Positions 52,101 to 59,139 of a stretch of DNA of 64,000 bases are shown here, in pieces. The notes beneath the pieces were generated by a model. That model searched no databases and had not been told where the DNA came from. It was given only the letters and a program-made list of their open reading frames with translations. Source of the stretch: Chitinophaga flava (GTDB taxonomy: Bacteria > Bacteroidota > Bacteroidia > Chitinophagales > Chitinophagaceae). The translations under genes were made by a program, and so were the position numbers. The stretch's first letter is position 1. Each line of letters opens with the position of its first letter. The stretch covers positions 3,038,001 through 3,102,000 of the forward strand of contig NZ_QFFJ01000002.1 of assembly GCF_003308995.1 (NCBI RefSeq), written 5' to 3'.

Positions 52101-52543
52101 CCTTTGATGCCGATGTTGACATAAGCCAGCGGGTTGCCTTTTTCATCGGTGACCCTTCCGTTGATACTGGCCAGTGTCTGTATTGGGGCAGGGCTGCTGT
52201 TGGAAGCCTTGCGGGTTACGATCACGGTGTTGTCGATGATTTCATAGGCGAGCGGCTGTTGTTGCAGGGCTGCTTTCATGACCTGATCGATGGAGCCGCC
52301 GGAGATGCTGAGGTTGACCGGTTTGGTGCCGGTGAGCCATTCATCGCGGTATACGAAGGTATAGTGGCTCTGTTGTTCAATCATGGCAAATACGCTTTCG
52401 AGCGGTTTGTTTTTCGCTGACACGGTGATATGCTGGGCAAATACCCCCGCTGAGACGTTGATACAGAAGACGGTCAGCAGTATGGTGATTAGTTTCATGA
52501 CCCTGAGAACTTTATTGCTAAGGCAATAACCTTTGTGCGTCAT
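49160..52543 (-). CDS. SusC/RagA-family TonB-dependent transporter with STN domain (locus 2)
   Basis: An outer-membrane importer of about 1127 residues. The order is a signal peptide (ending AGVFAQ), an STN signalling domain (HITVSAKNKPLESVFAMIEQQSHYTFVYR), a carboxypeptidase-regulatory-like domain (INGRVTDEKGNPLAYVNIGIKG), the motif VVVGYGTQKKVNITGSV, the plug with IDIRGFGDALVIVDGVPS, and a barrel ending RVLTLGLNLQF. The STN domain can contact the FecR protein and signal substrate binding. The start is uncertain between ATG 52543 (MTHKGY), 52498 (MKLITILL) and 52651. A GC-rich stem-loop lies at 52741-52756 between this gene and fecR. Confidence 0.94.
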   Translation of the reverse strand: MTHKGYCLSNKVLRVMKLITILLTVFCINVSAGVFAQHITVSAKNKPLESVFAMIEQQSHYTFVYRDEWLTGTKPVNLSISGGSIDQVMKAALQQQPLAYEIIDNTVIVTRKASNSSPAPIQTLASINGRVTDEKGNPLAYVNIGIKGTQKGTHTDEQGSFKLDVRETDVLVFSLVGYTPREITVGQQTVINISLVAAISDLNQIVVVGYGTQKKVNITGSVASVKGQEIAKSPVTNICNSLAGRLPGIRAIQNSGEPGKDGARIDIRGFGDALVIVDGVPSSFEQLDPSEIESISILKDAAAAVYGIKAANGVVLVTTKRGNLSRPKITYSTYAGLQSNTRYPRYVNAAEFAELTDESQINQGLAPVYGADKVQQYREGKPGFESTDWYKAAIRKNTPQQYHNLNVNGGTEATRYFFSLGYLNQEGMWKSGDTRFNRYNFRSNISTKISKRLTAELNLGGRLENRHYPAAEAVTLMDQVQRAYPTYSLYANNNPDYYAVTNFSQNVLASMNSDYSGYSAQKFRYLSGIAALTYDIPFVDGLSAKALYSYQSGTANNKKWVKQFNLYNYNAATKKYEPGYLGNSPSNLSQDQQQEDNSLLQLSLNYTRTFARDHHVKGLLLFEQNQTTKNEFSAYREFALDALDQLFAGASTNQKNNGKASEAAYMGYVGRVNYDYKDRYLLELGFRYDGSYKLAPEHRWGFFPTVSAGWRLSDEAFFRNIARTVNNLKIRGSWGQMGDDGTTPPFQYLTGYKYPSGGYIFGKNIVSGLNPSGIPNPMITWFNATTANIGFEAGFLQNMFTIELDYFSRKRTGLFAQRSLSLPGTYGATLPEENLNSDRTQGFELVLGYNKKIGNILLNVSPNITWTRTKNIYVERASSTNALSNWRDNTSERWTNMIWGYKAAGQFQSQEEIASWAIQDRKGNTTIKPGDIKYEDLNGDGIIDGNDRTVIGRGNNPELYYGLNLSASWKGFSLTMLFQGAANYSVLIDGAMRDPFSNGSNAYAFFTDRWHRKDIYDPQSEWVPGKYPSTIANGLDNNKGVSSFWLKDASYLRLKTLEFGYALPKSILSGVGIEQLRFYFSGQNLFTFDNLKFIDPEMPTNDGTNAAGNGKYYPQQRVLTLGLNLQF

Positions 52544-52841
52544 TGCCTGCCGCCTGTTACGGCGAATGGTGAATAAGAACCGTGGTACAGGCACGGTTTC
52601 GGCATAACAATCCAATTGCATAGATTTGCAGTGTTTGGGTTTAGAGATCAATAATCTTAGTCGGATATTGTTTTACGGCAACCCGAACATTCGGCCAGGG
52701 GCGGGTCCAAGCGCTCCTGGTTTTTTATTGGGTGGCCGCAGCGCGGTTTGTCGCGCGTTTTTTCATAACGTAAACTGATTTTGGTTAATACTGAATGGTC
52801 ATACGGTTGTTTTTTAGGTGAATAAAATGTGACGGTGGAAT

Positions 52842-54008
52842 TTATGATGAGGGAAAAACAAGGAGCCTGCCCGTTTCCTGCCGGCAATGCACACCGCTGA
52901 GTTCCAGGATGCGTATGACACCGGACAGTTTCATATTTCGTGGCACCTTGCCCGTTATATGGCCTTTAGGAATATTCCCCTGATAAATGATATCTATATT
53001 GTACCAGCGTCCTACCTGGCGCAGTACCATTGGGATATTGTTGCCAGAAAAACGAAACAGGCCATCTTTCCAGGCGGTGGCGAGTTCGGTAGTTGTAGCT
53101 TCAACAGAAATACTGCCGCTGATATTGTCTACCACAGCCTGCTGGCCGGGAGTGAGTTGTTTTTCGGTATTGCCTTGTTTAACTTTTACAGCGCCGGACA
53201 GGAGGGTGGTATGAATGCCGGGTTCGTCGGAATAAGCCATCACGTTGAAACTGGTGCCCAGTACGGCAACCTGCATATCCCGGACTTTCACCCGGAAAGG
53301 TCTGGCCGCATTGGCAGCTACTTCAAAGTAAGCTTCGCCGCTGAGTTCTACTATTCTCTCCCTGCCGCTGAAGGCCACAGGGTAACGTAGTGTGCTGGCT
53401 GCGTTGAGCCATACCCGTGATCCATCCGGGAGGGTTAGCTTGTACTGGCCGCCTCTTGGAACATTAAGGATATTGTATAAGGTATCGGTAGCATTGTTCG
53501 TAGGGGCGTTTACGTAAAGGATACTGCCGTCTTCCTTTTTGATGATGTTTATATTTCCTTGTTGCGCGAGTGCTCCGTTGCCGGCGCTGTCGAGTAGTAT
53601 CTGCCGGCCGTTGCTCAGGGTGAGCACTGCTTTGTCTGACCCGGGTAGTATATCCGTAACAGCGGTCTGTGGCTGGTTTTGCGGAGGTGTGGCAGACCAG
53701 TGATGCCAGGTGTAGCCTGCGGTAATAATGGCGGCTATTACTGCTGCAGCTTTCCACCATTGGCGCCGGCGTATAGGTGTTGACGTTATTTCCCTGCCAT
53801 GAAGGCCGGTTTTCTCTTCTATTTTACGTAATATTCTTTCTTCATGCACTGTTTCTCCTGCTGCAAAAGAAGCGGGTATCATTACCTCATCATCCTGACG
53901 GGCATTATACCAATCAGCATATTCTTTTGCTTCTTCCGGCGTGATAGCGCCTTCCAGCCATTTTTCAGCCAGCACTTCGTACCGGTGTTGTTCGTTTTCC
54001 TGGCTCAT
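52842..54008 (-). CDS. FecR-family anti-sigma factor (locus 2)
   Basis: A 388-residue inner-membrane protein: cytoplasmic sigma-binding part (about 1-85), one membrane helix (about 88-106, WWKAAAVIAAIITAGYTW), a FecR domain (about 170-285, LTLPDGSRVWLNAASTLRYPVAF, IVELSGEAYFEVAAN) and a C-terminal DUF4974 (about 318-388, FSGNNIPMVLRQVGRWYNIDIIYQG). It is the partner of the STN-bearing SusC of the same locus and of the sigma factor encoded upstream. Confidence 0.94.
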   Translation of the reverse strand: MSQENEQHRYEVLAEKWLEGAITPEEAKEYADWYNARQDDEVMIPASFAAGETVHEERILRKIEEKTGLHGREITSTPIRRRQWWKAAAVIAAIITAGYTWHHWSATPPQNQPQTAVTDILPGSDKAVLTLSNGRQILLDSAGNGALAQQGNINIIKKEDGSILYVNAPTNNATDTLYNILNVPRGGQYKLTLPDGSRVWLNAASTLRYPVAFSGRERIVELSGEAYFEVAANAARPFRVKVRDMQVAVLGTSFNVMAYSDEPGIHTTLLSGAVKVKQGNTEKQLTPGQQAVVDNISGSISVEATTTELATAWKDGLFRFSGNNIPMVLRQVGRWYNIDIIYQGNIPKGHITGKVPRNMKLSGVIRILELSGVHCRQETGRLLVFPSS

Positions 54009-54126
54009 ACAAAAGTGATTCTTTTATATTAAGTCAATCGAAAAGAACAAATCCCCATATATTTCTAAAAAAAATTAAAAATTACCCTTAAATAGAAAAT
54101 AAAAATTAATAATAGATAAAATTGTA

Positions 54127-54696
54127 TCAGGGGAGAATGCTGAAAAGCAAGGCAGAAAAGTGTTTCAGGCCGGTCTTCAGTGTTTTGACGGCTCTGGCAA
54201 GGTTATGTTCCACGGCTTTTTCGGAAATATTCATCTGTTGCGCGATCTCTTTATGGGAGAGGCCCATCTCGCGGCTAAGCTGGTAGGTGATACGGCATCG
54301 TTCGGGGAGAGCAGCTACCAGTCCGGATAACTGGTCCTTCAGGTCTTCAAAACTTAACCACTGCTCAGTGGAGTGATCTTCCGGAGACATGGTCCCGCGT
54401 GCATAGGAAGAGTAGGCCCGCGCTCTTTTTTTCTTTGCCTGCAGATTGATCACCCGGTATTTCATCGCCACAGCCAGATAGGAAGACAGTTGCCCTGTGA
54501 GCTCCAGCGTATTACGCCGGTCCCAGAGATCGGAAAAAATATCCTGTACCAGCTCCTCTGCTTCAGCCAGACTGTCCAGTTTATTGGCCGCCACTGTAAA
54601 CAACAGTTTCCAGTAACGCTTGTAGATAGTAGCGAAAGCATTTTCATCTCCTTCCCGGAGGCGGTGTAACAGTTCTATATCAGCCTGATCTTGCAT
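54127..54696 (-). CDS. ECF sigma factor (SusCD-linked, locus 2)
   Basis: A sigma factor of about 189 residues. Region 2 is FATIYKRYWKLLFTVAANKLDSLAEAEELVQDIFSDLWDRR and region 4 is LPERCRITYQLSREMGLSHKEIAQQMNISEKAVEHNLARAVKTLK. The start is set at ATG 54696 (MQDQADIELLHRL), which matches the normal beginning of the family; an upstream in-frame ATG at 54732 adds 12 residues. The C-terminus is hydrophobic (FSALLFSILP). It heads the second sigma-FecR-SusC-SusD-DUF3823 locus, and a REP-like pair lies upstream of it. Confidence 0.94.
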   Translation of the reverse strand: MQDQADIELLHRLREGDENAFATIYKRYWKLLFTVAANKLDSLAEAEELVQDIFSDLWDRRNTLELTGQLSSYLAVAMKYRVINLQAKKKRARAYSSYARGTMSPEDHSTEQWLSFEDLKDQLSGLVAALPERCRITYQLSREMGLSHKEIAQQMNISEKAVEHNLARAVKTLKTGLKHFSALLFSILP

Positions 54697-54767
54697 ATGG
54701 TCTTCTATGCCAAGGAAGCTAAAAATAATCAAATAACCAAATAAACGGCGATGGATTTGATTAGGGG

Positions 54768-54880
54768 CCCAGGGCTGAAGCCCTGGGCTATGATAGATTG
54801 AAATTTGTGGCGATGAAGGAATTGAGGCCTGTAAATAGGAAGCCCTGGGCTGTAATATAGCCCAGGGCTTCAGCCCTGGG
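54768..54880. repeat. REP-like palindrome pair in inverted orientation (copies A and B)
   Basis: Copy A, CCCAGGGCTGAAGCCCTGGG (54768-54787), and copy B, CCCAGGGCTTCAGCCCTGGG (54861-54880), are exact reverse complements of each other. Copy B belongs to a larger structure in which GAAGCCCTGGGCT (54839-54851) pairs perfectly with AGCCCAGGGCTTC (54859-54871). The inverted arrangement of two palindromes around about 70 bases is like the paired REP units (BIMEs) of other bacteria. The end of the DapA-family gene reads into copy B. Confidence 0.8.
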
Positions 54881-55754
54881 ACGACAATATATTCTCCAAT
54901 TCAGCGTATTCCTGCGGAGTAAGCTCCTGTAGCGGGCTTCTGAGGTATCCGGAATCGATGCCCTGTATTTTCAGGCCGGCCTGTATGGCTTTGGGTAGTC
55001 CTTTGGCTACGATAAAGCGGAGTAGTTCAAACTGTTGATAGAAGACTGCGCTGGCTTTGGGGAGATTGTTGCTGCAAACAGCTTCGTATAGTTGGTGGTT
55101 AAGATCGGGGATGAGGTTAGGAGCGGCGGTGCACCATCCTCTGGCGCCAGCGGCGAAAGCGGCCAGGGCTAGGGGATTGGAGCCATTGTAAAACGCTACC
55201 TCTTCTCCCAGTTCCCGACGCAGGTAGTGCATACGTTGTACATCACCGGTGCTCTCTTTGATCATGGTTACGTTGGGTATTTTCAGCAGACGTTTGAGCA
55301 GAGCGGGAGACATGTCTATACCACCGGTGGCGGGATTGTTGTATGCCATAACGGGAATGGATATACTGGCAGCTGTTTTTTCATAGTGCCGGAAGACCTC
55401 GTCGTCGGTCAGTTTCCAGTAACTCATCGGGATGATCATTACGGCATCGGCGCCTGCTTTTTCTGCAAATTTTGCATGATAGATGGTGCGTTCGGTGGTG
55501 AGGTTTGAGACACCTGCGAGCACGGGTACCCGGCCTTTTACCTGTTGTATGGCTGCTTCCAGCACGGATTCCTTTTCTTCGTCGCTGAGATAGGGTAGTA
55601 CGCCGGTGCTTCCCAGTGGGGCAATGCCATGAGAACCCGATTGTATCAGGCGTTCCAGCAGTTTTTTAAAGAGCGGAATATCCACCCGTTCCTGTTTATC
55701 AAATGGTGTGATGGGGTAGGCGATGATGCCGCTGAAAGTATTGTTGTTATTCAT
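54870..55754 (-). CDS. DapA/N-acetylneuraminate-lyase family aldolase
   Basis: A 294-residue TIM-barrel class I aldolase. Seen: GIIAYPITPFDKQERVD, the GSTG motif in PLGSTGVLPYLS, the catalytic Tyr in VMAYNNPATGG and the Schiff-base Lys in VTMIKESTGDVQ. The substrate is a keto acid that cannot be told from these motifs; dihydrodipicolinate synthase, N-acetylneuraminate lyase and KDG aldolase share them. The start at ATG 55754 (MNNNNTF) is preferred, since an earlier in-frame start adds 17 poorly conserved residues. The last codons (CAG GGC TGA) lie within a REP-like palindrome. It follows the cupin gene on the same strand. Confidence 0.9.
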   Translation of the reverse strand: MNNNNTFSGIIAYPITPFDKQERVDIPLFKKLLERLIQSGSHGIAPLGSTGVLPYLSDEEKESVLEAAIQQVKGRVPVLAGVSNLTTERTIYHAKFAEKAGADAVMIIPMSYWKLTDDEVFRHYEKTAASISIPVMAYNNPATGGIDMSPALLKRLLKIPNVTMIKESTGDVQRMHYLRRELGEEVAFYNGSNPLALAAFAAGARGWCTAAPNLIPDLNHQLYEAVCSNNLPKASAVFYQQFELLRFIVAKGLPKAIQAGLKIQGIDSGYLRSPLQELTPQEYAELENILSSQG

Positions 55755-55829
55755 GTTTGCTATGATTTTTTGAAGATGAGTGCAGGCTGGTTGCCTGAAG
55801 AACAACCAGCCTGCTCCTCATCCCTCATT

Positions 55830-55857
55830 CGTAATTCTTAATTTGTAATTCGTAATT
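55830..55857. repeat. Four 7-bp tandem repeats
   Basis: CGTAATT, CTTAATT, TGTAATT and CGTAATT stand head to tail (28 bp) with consensus (C/T)(G/T)TAATT. They lie 3 bp beyond the cupin stop codon and upstream of the DapA-family gene. They could be slippage DNA or an intergenic mini-repeat. Confidence 0.7.
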
Positions 55858-55859
55858 GT

Positions 55860-56327
55860 CTACAGGTCTCTGCCTTCTTCTTCTCTGAGGGCTACGCCCA
55901 GGTTCTGCAGCTGTGGCGCGTTCTCGCAGGCAATGTATTTGGCGGGTTCGCTGTCGCTTAAGTTTTGATGGCGGTGCCAGGCCCAGCTGGGGATGTATAC
56001 GGCGTCACCTGCCTGCCATTCTACTTTTTCATCTTCCACTTCCGTATAACCTTTCCCTTCAATCACATACAATACAGTTTCGTAGGTATGACGGTGTCTG
56101 TTGGTCAACTGGCCCGGTAGTAAACCACCGATGGTCATGCTCACATTTTTGGTGGGCAGGTCTACAAAAAATACAGGATGCTTACGCTCAGTGGAGAACT
56201 GATCGTGTACGCCGGCCTGCTCTACATTCTTGTGCAGCAGCTTCTCCGGCTTTACATATACAGGACGGGCAAAAGTCTGATGAAAATCTTTTGAAGAGAA
56301 AGCGGACTGTTGTTTTTTCTTTTCCAT
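55860..56327 (-). CDS. Cupin-domain protein
   Basis: A 155-residue single-domain cupin. The metal-binding motifs are present: motif 1 GQLTNRHRHTYETVLYVIEGKGYTEV and motif 2 WQAGDAVYIPSWAWHRHQN. Two His and one Glu in motif 1 and a His in motif 2 can bind metal, so an isomerase, dioxygenase or sensing role is possible. It is the first gene of an operon with the DapA-family aldolase and is divergent from a MocR regulator that likely controls both. Confidence 0.9.
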   Translation of the reverse strand: MEKKKQQSAFSSKDFHQTFARPVYVKPEKLLHKNVEQAGVHDQFSTERKHPVFFVDLPTKNVSMTIGGLLPGQLTNRHRHTYETVLYVIEGKGYTEVEDEKVEWQAGDAVYIPSWAWHRHQNLSDSEPAKYIACENAPQLQNLGVALREEEGRDL

Positions 56328-56371
56328 GATAACTGTAATTAATTGATTAAAGAATAATGTTCATCAGCTGA

Positions 56372-56442
56372 TTTGATGACACAAAATTTGTTTAATTTTG
56401 GATGGTCTAAGTAATCCAGTTTTAACTTAAATAGATGGTCCA
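56372..56442 (+). promoter_or_regulatory. MocR promoter with direct repeats
   Basis: TTTG (56372-56375), 17 bases, then TAATTTTG (56393-56400) gives a good promoter for the MocR gene. ATGGTCTA (56402-56409) sits at the transcript start and ATGGTCCA (56435-56442) at the start codon, 33 bp apart (three helical turns). The motif resembles the TGGTCTA-type sites of MocR/PdxR regulators and may give autoregulation. Confidence 0.5.
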
Positions 56443-57889
56443 GATGCTAAGACCCTGGAAGACAATACTGTCACTTGATTTTAACAATGAGTTGTCTGTT
56501 TACCGGCAGATAGCGGAGGGTATTATTACAGAGATAAAAAAAGGGAGACTGAAGCCAGGTGCTCCTTTGCCAGGTACCCGTGTGCTGGCGGCCGATATTG
56601 GGGTCAACCGCAAAACAGTGGTGCTGGCCTATGAAGACCTGATCGCTGAAGGGTGGCTGGCAACGACTGATAAAAGCGGCACCTTCGTATCTCATGAATT
56701 GCCCGGCATGAAAGGCAAGACGCAGCAAAAGCATCATGATTTTGTTTTTAATGATCATGAAGAACTGCAGCCCATTGCTCATGCGGTGGCTTCTAACCTG
56801 ATCGTATTTAATGATGGCTGGCCTGATGTAAGGCTGGCGCCGATGGAGGAACTGGCAAAGGCCTACAGGCGCATCTTTCAGCAGAAAGCCCGCTGGTGTA
56901 TGCTGGGATACGGACATGAACAGGGTATTGAAAGATTGCGGATAGCAGTCAGCAACATGCTCTCTTTTAAAAGAGGCATGAATACTGATCCGCAAAATAT
57001 CTGTATCACCCGCGGAAGCCAGATGGCGTTGTATCTCACAGCGCAAACGCTCCTGCAGCCTGGTGATGCGGTGGCCATAGAATGTCCGGGGTATCTCCCT
57101 GCCTGGCAAACCTTTGTACGGGCTGGCGCCCGGATGGTCCATATTCCGGTGGATGAAAAAGGGTTGGTAGTGGAAGCGCTGGAAGAGGTCTGCAAAACCA
57201 CGCCCTTGAAGGCAGTGTATGTAACGCCACATCATCAGTTTCCTACGGCTGTGAGCATGAAGATGGAACGGCGGCTGAAATTACTGGCACTCTCCAATCG
57301 TTATGGTTTTGCCATTATAGAAGATGATTACGACCATGAGTTTCATTTCAGTGCCAAAAGCCTGCTGCCATTGGCCAGCAATGAAAATGCCGGCAATGTT
57401 ATTTATATCAGCTCGTTGAGTAAACTGGTGGCTCCGGCCGTAAGGATTGGTTATGTTACCGGCCCACCTGCGTTTATCCATGCGCTGGCCCAGCTCAGAA
57501 GGCTGGTAGATCGTCAGGGCGATCCTATTATGGAGCAGGCCGTAGCGGAACTGATGGAAGAAGGCGCCATCAACCGACACGCCAAAAGAGCTATCAATAT
57601 TTACAGAGAACGAAGGGAGAGGATGGACCAGTTGCTGCATACCTATCTCGGTAAGCGGGTGTCCTTCCGTAAACCGGAAGGGGGACTGGCTTACTGGGTG
57701 AAGTTTGTCCACAAAGTCAATACAGAACAACTGGCGGAACGGCTGCTGAAAAAAGGTGTTTCCGTTATGCCTACCGAAAGATATGCTTTTGATGATACAC
57801 CGCTCCATGCGCTGCGCCTGGGCTATGCCTCTCTGGCGCCGGAAGAGCTGGAAGAAGGTATCAAAGCACTGGCGGCGCTGGTGAAATAA
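56435..57889 (+). CDS. MocR-type regulator (GntR HTH plus aminotransferase-like domain)
   Basis: A 484-residue regulator. Residues about 10-85 form a GntR winged helix (VYRQIAEGIITEIKKGRLKPGAPLPGTRVLAADIGVNRKTVVLAYEDLIAEGWL). Residues about 115-480 form a fold-type I aminotransferase domain with the PLP-binding Lys in YISSLSKLVAPAVRIGYV and Asp in IIEDDYDHEF. MocR proteins sense PLP or PLP adducts and usually control genes beside them, here the divergent cupin-aldolase operon. Confidence 0.94.
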   Translation: MVQMLRPWKTILSLDFNNELSVYRQIAEGIITEIKKGRLKPGAPLPGTRVLAADIGVNRKTVVLAYEDLIAEGWLATTDKSGTFVSHELPGMKGKTQQKHHDFVFNDHEELQPIAHAVASNLIVFNDGWPDVRLAPMEELAKAYRRIFQQKARWCMLGYGHEQGIERLRIAVSNMLSFKRGMNTDPQNICITRGSQMALYLTAQTLLQPGDAVAIECPGYLPAWQTFVRAGARMVHIPVDEKGLVVEALEEVCKTTPLKAVYVTPHHQFPTAVSMKMERRLKLLALSNRYGFAIIEDDYDHEFHFSAKSLLPLASNENAGNVIYISSLSKLVAPAVRIGYVTGPPAFIHALAQLRRLVDRQGDPIMEQAVAELMEEGAINRHAKRAINIYRERRERMDQLLHTYLGKRVSFRKPEGGLAYWVKFVHKVNTEQLAERLLKKGVSVMPTERYAFDDTPLHALRLGYASLAPEELEEGIKALAALVK

Positions 57890-57919
57890 TTTGTATGAAA
57901 CGTTATTCAAATACAAGCG

Positions 57920-59065
57920 ATGTCTCTGGTAACAGATTTTCTCAGGACAATTATTTTATTAGGCGCTGTACAGGGAGTGGTGTCAGGTGTGCTGCTCTGG
58001 CTCGGCAGTAGAAACCGGTTGCCCAACCGGCTGTTAGCGGTTTTATTGGGCATGCTGTCTTTGGCTGCTTTTAACTTATATGCTTCCTATGGAAATTGGT
58101 TTAACTCAGGCCTCCTGCAGTTTATATCCAACTTTATTCCTTGGGTGATCACAATGCCCTTTGGTCCCCTGATTTATTTTTATATAAAAGCTTCGCTGGA
58201 TACCAATTTCCGGATTACCCAACGGTTACGGATACACTTTTTGCCAGTGATCATTGATCTGGTACCGGTGCTGACAGCCTATGTCTTTGTGGGTGGGGTA
58301 CTAATGGGTATCATCCGTAACCGGCCAGGCCCCTGGGCTGTTTTTATGGATACCTGGAATGTATATGCGGATATTCCGCGTTGGATATCGTTGACAGGTT
58401 ATTTGTGGTGGTCAGTGCGCTATCTGACTGCTATAAAGACGGAGGTACAGGATATGGCAGCTCTGCCCCGTTACCGGTTGCTGCAGCGGTTTGCCAGGGT
58501 GTTCCTGGTATTTCAGCTGATCTGGCTGGTTTATCTGATTCCGTATGTCCTTCCCCGTTATACCGATTTTATGCTGAACACTTTCGGCTGGTATCCGGTA
58601 TATGTGCCGCTGGCGGTGATGATCTACTGGTTGGGGATACAGGGGTTTATCATGACCTATCAGGAAACGACCGCTGTCAGAAAGGCAGCAGTCAATGCTG
58701 CACCAGACGAAGCAGTGAGCCAGGCGACACTTGTTTTGCTGAATAAAGCAATGGAAGAAGACCGGCTTTATCTGGATGCTGCGCTCAACCTGGCCGGCCT
58801 CTCCCTGTATACAGGGCTTCCGCAGAAAACAATTTCTGCAGTATTGAACCAGTGTCTGCAAAAAAACTTCAACGAGTATATCAATTCCTATAGAGTGGCA
58901 GCTTTTAAAGAAAGGATCCTGCTGCCGGAAGCAGTGGCATGGACCATCGCGGGGGTAGCCTATGACTGTGGCTTCAGTTCACTGGCCACTTTTCAGCGGG
59001 TATTCAAACACATGACAGGACTCTCCCCGTCGGCCTACCGGAAACAGGCCATGGAAGCCACATGA
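57920..59065 (+). CDS. Membrane-bound AraC-family regulator
   Basis: A 381-residue protein with about seven membrane helices in the first 240 residues and an AraC domain at 270-378. The HTH motifs are LDAALNLAGLSLYTGLPQKTISAVLNQCLQKNFNEYINSYR and IAGVAYDCGFSSLATFQRVFKHMTGLSPSAYRKQ. It should sense a signal at the membrane and act on DNA near the cell envelope. It follows the MocR gene by 30 bp and is followed by the serine hydrolase gene. Confidence 0.93.
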   Translation: MSLVTDFLRTIILLGAVQGVVSGVLLWLGSRNRLPNRLLAVLLGMLSLAAFNLYASYGNWFNSGLLQFISNFIPWVITMPFGPLIYFYIKASLDTNFRITQRLRIHFLPVIIDLVPVLTAYVFVGGVLMGIIRNRPGPWAVFMDTWNVYADIPRWISLTGYLWWSVRYLTAIKTEVQDMAALPRYRLLQRFARVFLVFQLIWLVYLIPYVLPRYTDFMLNTFGWYPVYVPLAVMIYWLGIQGFIMTYQETTAVRKAAVNAAPDEAVSQATLVLLNKAMEEDRLYLDAALNLAGLSLYTGLPQKTISAVLNQCLQKNFNEYINSYRVAAFKERILLPEAVAWTIAGVAYDCGFSSLATFQRVFKHMTGLSPSAYRKQAMEAT

Positions 59066-59139
59066 AATAGTGCTCATATCCGGATTTGAGTAGGTTGGTA
59101 GGGATGGAGAAAGGAATTTTGCAGGAAAAACAGTACTGC

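Noticed and set aside
54870..55754. Naming the aldolase dapA
   Set aside because: The motifs fit several lyases, and the context (cupin, MocR regulator) is not lysine biosynthesis.
56471..57916. Minus-strand frames of 254 and 211 residues opposite the MocR gene
   Set aside because: They are shadows of the MocR reading frame, with no motif and no promoter or start context.
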